The notes beneath the pieces were generated by a model. The model was not told the origin of the DNA and searched no databases. It saw only the letters and a list, made by a program, of their open reading frames with translations. From Deltaproteobacteria bacterium (lineage in GTDB: Bacteria > Myxococcota_A > Polyangia > Polyangiales > Houyiibacteriaceae): a stretch of 5,519 bases of DNA. The stretch covers positions 1 through 5,519 of the forward strand of contig JAFDFW010000163.1 of NCBI GenBank assembly GCA_019309605.1. Reading direction: 5' to 3'. Positions 1-3,509 of this stretch are shown here, one piece after another; the first letter of the stretch is position 1; every line of letters starts with the position of its first letter. A program made the position numbers and the translations under genes.

Positions 1-32
1 ATCCCGACGCCGACTGTGATAGCCTTCGAACC

Positions 33-40
33 AAGGTAGG
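33..40 (+). promoter_or_regulatory. Ribosome binding site of the SDR gene
   Basis: The purine-rich stretch AAGGTAGG ends four bases before the ATG at 45. It is a reasonable Shine-Dalgarno match and supports that start. The 44 bases upstream of the gene are too few to judge a promoter. Confidence 0.55.
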
Positions 41-44
41 CTTC

Positions 45-704
45 ATGGCGACGGTACTGATTACAGGCGCGAACAGGGGAATCGGACTCGAGCTGAGCCG
101 GCAGCTCACCGAGCGAGGCGATGAGGTGATCGCCCTTTGTCGCAAGCCAAGCCCGGAGCTCGAGGCGCTTGGCGTGCGGCTTTTTGGTGGGGCCGACGTG
201 ACCGACCGGGCGGCACTCGAAGCAGTGTCCCAGGACCTCGGCGACACCACGATCGACGTCCTGATCAACAACGCCGGAATCCTCGAAAATGACACGTTCG
301 ACAGCCTCGACTTCGACCAGATCCGCAGGCACTTCGAGGTCAACACGCTAGGCGCGTTGCGGGTCACCTCGGTCATGCAGGGCCACCTCGTGCAGGGCTC
401 CAAGATCATCATCATGACGAGCAGGATGGGCTCGATCGACGACAATGGATCGGGCAGCTACTACGCATACCGTATGTCGAAAGCCGCGTTGAACATGGCT
501 GGAGTCAATCTCGCGCACGACTTTCGCGGCAAGCGTATTGCGGTCGCGATCTTGCACCCGGGCATGGTCGCCACGGAGATGACCGGACGCCACGGGGTCC
601 CTGTGTCGGAGTCGGCTGAGGGCCTCGTCGCGCGCATCGACGAGCTCCAGCTCGGGGACTCCGGCGGCTTCTGGCACGCCAACGGCGAACGGCTTCCCTG
701 GTAG
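45..704 (+). CDS. Short-chain dehydrogenase/reductase, CsgA (C-factor)-like
   Basis: This 219-residue protein is a classical short-chain dehydrogenase/reductase (SDR), an NAD(P)-dependent oxidoreductase with a single Rossmann domain. Visible motifs are the nucleotide-binding TGANRGIG at residues 7-14, a DVTD acidic site at 51-54, NNAG at 75-78, an N at 100 of the helix-4 type, and the catalytic YxxxK as Y142-K146. S126 or S130 is the likely catalytic serine, and HPG at about 173-175 follows the active site. The wording around the active site (SRMGSI, then YAYRMSKAALN) resembles the subgroup that includes Myxococcus C-factor CsgA and sniffer-type carbonyl reductases. The length fits that subgroup, which is shorter than the usual 250 residues. 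There is no signal peptide or membrane segment, so it should be cytoplasmic. The substrate cannot be told; a signalling role like CsgA's would be speculation. The family call is firm. Confidence 0.93.
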   Translation: MATVLITGANRGIGLELSRQLTERGDEVIALCRKPSPELEALGVRLFGGADVTDRAALEAVSQDLGDTTIDVLINNAGILENDTFDSLDFDQIRRHFEVNTLGALRVTSVMQGHLVQGSKIIIMTSRMGSIDDNGSGSYYAYRMSKAALNMAGVNLAHDFRGKRIAVAILHPGMVATEMTGRHGVPVSESAEGLVARIDELQLGDSGGFWHANGERLPW

Positions 705-736
705 CGCCCCCATAGATCCGTCAAGCTGCTCGAGCT

Positions 737-1753
737 GTGCCCGTCGATTGGCAAAACCTACCGACCGAGGAGCTCCTCGATGTTCGCTTGTGCGAGCTCG
801 GCCTGTCCGTGACGGACACCTGGCTCGAAGACTGCGTAGGCCGCCTCCGCGAAGAGCTCGACGTGGCTGGGCTTCGCCGCTTTCGTCTTCACGCTTGGTT
901 GAGTGACGAATGGTGCTCGCCCGACGGCATCCCCGGCATCGGCATCCCCTTCTATCTAGCCCATCCACGGCTCATTCGTCTCGAACGGCAGATGATGTTC
1001 GAGGTGGAGGGTGGCACGCGGGCGGAGTGCATGCGCCTGCTCCGCCACGAGGCGGGACACGCGTTGCAGCACGCCTACAACCTTCAGCGGCGCAAGCTCT
1101 GGCAGCGAGCGTTTGGCCGCGCGTCCGAACCTTACCCCGATTTCTATCGCCCGAACCCTTCGAGCAAGGGTTTCGTCGAACACTTGGATGGTTGGTACGC
1201 GCAAGCGCACCCAGTGGAAGATTTCGCCGAAACGTTTGCCGTTTGGCTCGCGCCTCGTTCAAATTGGCGACGGCAATACGAGCAGTCGTCCGCCCTTGGC
1301 AAGCTCGAGTACATCGACGAGCTGGCTGCAGACCTCACCAGCAAGAAGCCTCAGGTGAGCTCGCGCGCGCGCCCTTACTCCCTCCCGAGCCTCCGGCACA
1401 CGTTACGACGTCACTACGAACGACGTCAGGATCATTACAGCCCCGGCTTCAGTGACGAGTACGACCGGGATCTGCTCAAGATTTTCAGCGACTCCGTGCG
1501 CTACCGGAACAACGAGACGGCCGCATCGTTTCTCCGGCGTAATCGCCGCCAAATTCGCGAGCAAATCTCCCTTTTCACTGGCGAGTATCAGTTCACCGTC
1601 GACCAGGTGCTTCGTGATATCATGGGCCGGTGTCGCGAGCTCAGGCTGCGACTCATCAAGGGGGAGCGTCAGACGAAGCTCGACTTTGCCATCATGTTGA
1701 CGGTGCACACGGTGCACCTTCTTCACCGGCGGGATACATGGCATCCACTCTAA
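737..1753 (+). CDS. Putative zinc-binding metallopeptidase (HEAGH, Peptidase_Mx-like)
   Basis: This 338-residue protein carries the zincin motif HEAGH at residues 104-108, in the context LLRHEAGHALQHAY, where the two histidines bind zinc and E105 is the catalytic base. About 50 residues later HPVEDFAETFAVWL (158-171) offers E161 or E165 as a third, gluzincin-like ligand. This combination matches my memory of the 'putative zinc-binding metallopeptidase' family (Pfam Peptidase_Mx), common in myxobacteria. The C-terminal third, from about residue 205, is arginine-rich and I do not recognise it. There is no signal peptide, so it is probably cytoplasmic. The start is GTG at 737: an in-frame TAG at 713-715 rules out a longer form, and no good Shine-Dalgarno precedes it. 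It lies 32 bases after the SDR gene and overlaps the next gene by 16 bases. Actual peptidase activity and substrate are unknown. Confidence 0.85.
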   Translation: MPVDWQNLPTEELLDVRLCELGLSVTDTWLEDCVGRLREELDVAGLRRFRLHAWLSDEWCSPDGIPGIGIPFYLAHPRLIRLERQMMFEVEGGTRAECMRLLRHEAGHALQHAYNLQRRKLWQRAFGRASEPYPDFYRPNPSSKGFVEHLDGWYAQAHPVEDFAETFAVWLAPRSNWRRQYEQSSALGKLEYIDELAADLTSKKPQVSSRARPYSLPSLRHTLRRHYERRQDHYSPGFSDEYDRDLLKIFSDSVRYRNNETAASFLRRNRRQIREQISLFTGEYQFTVDQVLRDIMGRCRELRLRLIKGERQTKLDFAIMLTVHTVHLLHRRDTWHPL

Positions 1754-2769
1754 AGCGACGGCGAATCATCGTTCTCGTGCACCAGAGTCTCATCCCGCCC
1801 GACGACATCAGCAAGCTTACCGCCGCCGAAATCGCGCCATTCAAGACCGAGTTCGACGTGCGCGAAGGGCTGCGCTGGCTCGGGCACGAAGTGTTCATGG
1901 TGGGGCTCAGCGATGAGCTCGCACCGCTCCGGACCGCGATCGAGGAGTTCAAGCCGCACGTCGTGTTCAACTTGCTCGAGGAGTTTGACGGGGAGGCGAT
2001 CTTCGATGCGCACGTCGTCGGGTACTTGGAGCTGCAGCGCACTCCCTACACTGGATGCAACCCTCGGGGGCTGCTTCTCGCTCGCGACAAGGCGCTTTCC
2101 AAGAAGGTGCTCGCGTACCACCGAATTCAGGTGCCGCAATTCCGTGTCTTCCCGCGCTACCGGAAGATCAAGCGGGCGCATCGGCTCGAGTTTCCGCTGA
2201 TCGTGAAATCACTGATCGAGGAAGGGAGCTACGGAATCGCCCAGGCTTCCGTGGTGAACAACGACAAAGCACTCGAAGAAAGGGTTTCGTTCATCCACGA
2301 CAAGATTCTGACCGACGCCGTCGTCGAGCAGTACATCCCGGGCCGCGAGCTTTACGTCTCGGTCCTCGGCAACCACCGGTTACAAGTGCTCCCGACCTGG
2401 GAGATCTTTCTCGACAAGCTGCCTGAAGACGCTCCGAAGATCGCCACCCGCAAGGTGAAGTGGGATCTCGAATTCCAGAAGAAGCACGATGTCCGCATCG
2501 GGCGCGCCAAGGGACTTTCCGAAGAGATGGAGCGGAGGATCGCAAGGCTGTCGCGCCGAATCTGCCGGCGTCTCGGCACGGATGGCTGCGTGCGCATCGA
2601 CTTCCGCCTGCACGAATCGGGCGACCTCTACTTCCTCGAAGCCAATCCCAACCCCGACATCGGCGAAGGGGATGAGTTTGCAAGTGCAGCGAAGGCAGCC
2701 GGGATGGACTACCCGGCTTTGCTGCAGAAGATCGTCAACCTCGGCATTCGCCGCGCCGAACGCGGCTGA
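1738..2769 (+). CDS. ATP-grasp ligase, D-Ala-D-Ala ligase-like, substrate unknown
   Basis: This 343-residue protein has the ATP-grasp fold of carboxylate-amine ligases, which activate a carboxylate as an acyl phosphate with ATP and join it to an amine. Seen in order: TPYTG at 102-106; RDKALSKK at 116-123 (K118 matches an ATP-binding lysine); VKSLIEEGSYGI at 156-167 (K157); VEQYIPGREL at 196-205; VRIDF at 285-289; and LEANPNP at 300-306. D288, E301 and N303 are the expected Mg ligands, with the same 13 and 2 spacing as E. coli DdlB. The Ddl N-terminal GGxSxE signature is missing, and the C-terminal part that holds D-Ala differs, so I do not call it Ddl. The ATG at 1738 is chosen because the reading frame further upstream lies within the well-supported peptidase gene. 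A GGCGGGA stretch at 1728-1734 may be its ribosome site. Translational coupling to the peptidase is likely. The protein is probably cytoplasmic. Confidence 0.88.
   Translation: MASTLKRRRIIVLVHQSLIPPDDISKLTAAEIAPFKTEFDVREGLRWLGHEVFMVGLSDELAPLRTAIEEFKPHVVFNLLEEFDGEAIFDAHVVGYLELQRTPYTGCNPRGLLLARDKALSKKVLAYHRIQVPQFRVFPRYRKIKRAHRLEFPLIVKSLIEEGSYGIAQASVVNNDKALEERVSFIHDKILTDAVVEQYIPGRELYVSVLGNHRLQVLPTWEIFLDKLPEDAPKIATRKVKWDLEFQKKHDVRIGRAKGLSEEMERRIARLSRRICRRLGTDGCVRIDFRLHESGDLYFLEANPNPDIGEGDEFASAAKAAGMDYPALLQKIVNLGIRRAERG
2750..2766. terminator. GC-rich hairpin at the convergent gene ends
   Basis: A perfect 6-bp stem, GCCGCG (2750-2755) with CGCGGC (2761-2766), encloses a 5-base loop. It ends exactly at the ATP-grasp stop codon and lies 13 bases past the stop of the opposing lipoprotein gene; read on the - strand the loop is TTCGG. 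No T-run follows on either strand, so it is not a standard intrinsic terminator. It may be a weak bidirectional stop or an RNA 3'-end stabiliser, or just coding sequence. Confidence 0.3.
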
Positions 2770-2779
2770 CCGGGACGAC

Positions 2780-3262
2780 TCAGTTCATGTCGTGAAGGTA
2801 CGTGCGGAAGCAATCGACCTCGTCGGTGCTCCAGAACCCACCCGTGACCGGCATCCGCACTGCCCCGACGGGCCGTGTGCTGACCTCAGCCAACATCTGG
2901 CTGCAATCGGGATCGACGTCATCGACGAGAAAGAAAGGGCTGTCGTCTGCGAAGTGAATCAGCGCAGAGAGCCCCTCCTCAACCGATCCGGAGAGATCCA
3001 GCATCCAGGTCGTGGCGGCCAGCGATCCGCCACCGTGACAGGTCGCTGAAGCGCAGCCCTCGAGCTTGCCCCGAAGCGCCCCATCATCCCCAACCGCGAA
3101 ACCAGCCAGATCACACGATGGCGCGCCCACCTCGAGATTGTCGAAGTAGACCCAGTTCGCGCTCAACGGCTCCCCGGTGGCGCTCTCCCCACATGCCATG
3201 AGAAGTGAACCAAAGATCACAAGAACCAGAAATCGCGCCAAATTCGTCCGTGTGTAAGACAT
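2780..3262 (-). CDS. Small lipoprotein with monohaem cytochrome c-like motif (CX4CH)
   Basis: This 160-residue protein begins with a lipoprotein signal peptide: positive residues (R5, R10), a hydrophobic core at 11-22, and the lipobox LMAC with lipidated C24. The mature part has CASATCHGG at 70-78, a CX4CH haem c-type motif with H76 as proximal ligand. Near the end, RMPVTGG at 136-142 could give M137 as the second axial ligand, followed by the helix WSTDEVDCFRTYL. This order (CH motif, then R-M-P-x-x-G, then a short terminal helix) is typical of small cytochrome c domains in Myxococcota and Planctomycetes. It would sit on the periplasmic or outer face of a membrane and move electrons, if haem is attached. 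C50, C120 and C151 are additional cysteines. Start at the ATG ending at 3262; AGGAG lies 12 bases upstream (3275-3279) and GGGGA closer (3266-3270). It is divergent from the large cytochrome-like lipoprotein gene, a likely partner. Confidence 0.78.
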   Translation of the reverse strand: MSYTRTNLARFLVLVIFGSLLMACGESATGEPLSANWVYFDNLEVGAPSCDLAGFAVGDDGALRGKLEGCASATCHGGGSLAATTWMLDLSGSVEEGLSALIHFADDSPFFLVDDVDPDCSQMLAEVSTRPVGAVRMPVTGGFWSTDEVDCFRTYLHDMN

Positions 3263-3274
3263 GTTTCCCCATCA

Positions 3275-3279
3275 CTCCT
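3275..3279 (-). promoter_or_regulatory. Possible ribosome binding site of the small lipoprotein gene
   Basis: Read on the - strand this is AGGAG, a perfect core match, but 12 bases from the ATG, which is long. GGGGA at 3266-3270 is nearer. Other ATG and GTG triplets between AGGAG and the chosen start are out of frame, so the start at 3262 stands. Confidence 0.45.
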
Positions 3280-3282
3280 AAT

Positions 3283-3307
3283 AAAAAATTCCGCTTACGC
3301 TCTAAGC
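3283..3307 (-). terminator. Hairpin plus T-run in the leader of the small lipoprotein gene
   Basis: GCTTA (3293-3297) and TAAGC (3303-3307) form a perfect 5-bp stem with a 5-base loop. Read on the - strand, the stem is followed four bases later by six T (3283-3288), the layout of a weak intrinsic terminator. It sits just upstream of the ribosome site of the small lipoprotein gene, so it could act as an attenuator or end readthrough. The stem is short and AT-rich, so this is tentative. Confidence 0.3.
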
Positions 3308-3309
3308 AT

Positions 3310-3348
3310 GGGTGAAAAATTGAACCGTTCCAAAGGAAAAATTCACCC
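3310..3348. repeat. Inverted repeat GGGTGAA/TTCACCC enclosing a smaller dyad
   Basis: GGGTGAA at 3310-3316 is the exact reverse complement of TTCACCC at 3342-3348, with 25 bases between. Inside lies a smaller dyad, TTCC-AAA-GGAA, at 3328-3338. It could be an operator or a cruciform-forming site. Confidence 0.45.
3314..3348 (+). repeat. 13-base direct repeat, 22 bases apart
   Basis: GAAAAATTGAACC at 3314-3326 and GAAAAATTCACCC at 3336-3348 match at 11 of 13 bases. Start-to-start distance is 22 bases, about two helical turns, which puts both copies on the same DNA face, as expected for tandem binding of a regulator. A third partial copy, AAAAATTC, is at 3284-3291. Confidence 0.45.
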
Positions 3349-3352
3349 CTGC

Positions 3353-3381
3353 TTTCTTGTCTGATCCTCGCAGACTAGAGA
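3353..3381. repeat. Imperfect 11-base inverted repeat around GTCTG/CAGAC
   Basis: GTCTG (3359-3363) and CAGAC (3371-3375) are exact complements across 7 bases. After one T-T mismatch the pairing continues outward for five more positions (3353-3357 with 3377-3381, one of them G-T). It is a candidate operator midway between the two genes. Confidence 0.4.
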
Positions 3382-3422
3382 AATCATGCAAGCTCGATTA
3401 CGAAAAAATACGCCTCTAAGGG

Positions 3423-3465
3423 CTAATTAATTGACCGTACGATATTGTAACACAGTCAAAATTAG
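3423..3465. repeat. Inverted repeat CTAATT-TTGAC / GTCAAAATTAG
   Basis: The left arm CTAATTAATTGAC (3423-3435) and the right arm GTCAAAATTAG (3455-3465) are reverse complements over all 11 bases, apart from two extra bases (AA) in the left arm. The 19-base spacer includes the palindrome CGTACG (3436-3441). The dyad lies 45-90 bases upstream of the large lipoprotein gene and covers the only -35-like hexamer there, so it may be an operator for that gene. Confidence 0.5.
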
Positions 3466-3509
3466 TCCTGCGGGGTGTTTTTTTGCGTGTTAGCCTATTG
3501 GTCGTGCAG

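Larger units (their letters stand above)
3263..3509. promoter_or_regulatory. Divergent intergenic control region, AT-rich
   Basis: These 247 bases separate the start codons of two divergent lipoprotein genes. By hand count they are about 42% GC, clearly below the neighbouring genes. No coding frame is convincing. The stretch contains several dyads, a direct repeat and A-tracts, listed separately. A -35-like TTGACC is at 3431-3436 on the + strand, but nothing resembling TATAAT follows at 16-18 bases. TACAAT (a good -10 match) reads on the - strand at 3444-3449, without a matching -35. So the region must hold both promoters, but I cannot place them; activator-dependent or alternative-sigma promoters are possible. 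Confidence 0.6.

Noticed and set aside
348..968. Open frame on the - strand across the SDR end and peptidase start.
   Set aside because: It is Arg-rich without recognisable motifs and lies opposite two well-supported genes, as expected in GC-rich DNA.
910..1455. Alternative + strand frame inside the metallopeptidase gene.
   Set aside because: The frame from 737 encodes HEAGH and the downstream glutamates; this one is low-complexity Arg/Ala/Pro-rich.
1630..1737. Longer N-terminus for the ATP-grasp protein from GTG at 1630.
   Set aside because: The extra 36 residues look like random out-of-frame sequence and lie entirely within the peptidase coding region. ATG 1738 fits the start of the first beta strand.
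2489..3049. Open + strand frame spanning the end of the ATP-grasp gene and the antisense of the small lipoprotein.
   Set aside because: It has no family features and conflicts with two supported genes.
3431..3459. TTGACC as -35 of a sigma-70 promoter for the large lipoprotein gene.
   Set aside because: No acceptable -10 lies 16-18 bases downstream (the bases there read about AGTCAA). The hexamer is better explained as part of the dyad at 3423-3465.
3466..3484. CCTGCGGGG followed by seven T as an intrinsic terminator on the + strand.
   Set aside because: The possible stem has only two or three base pairs, and no + strand gene lies directly upstream to terminate.
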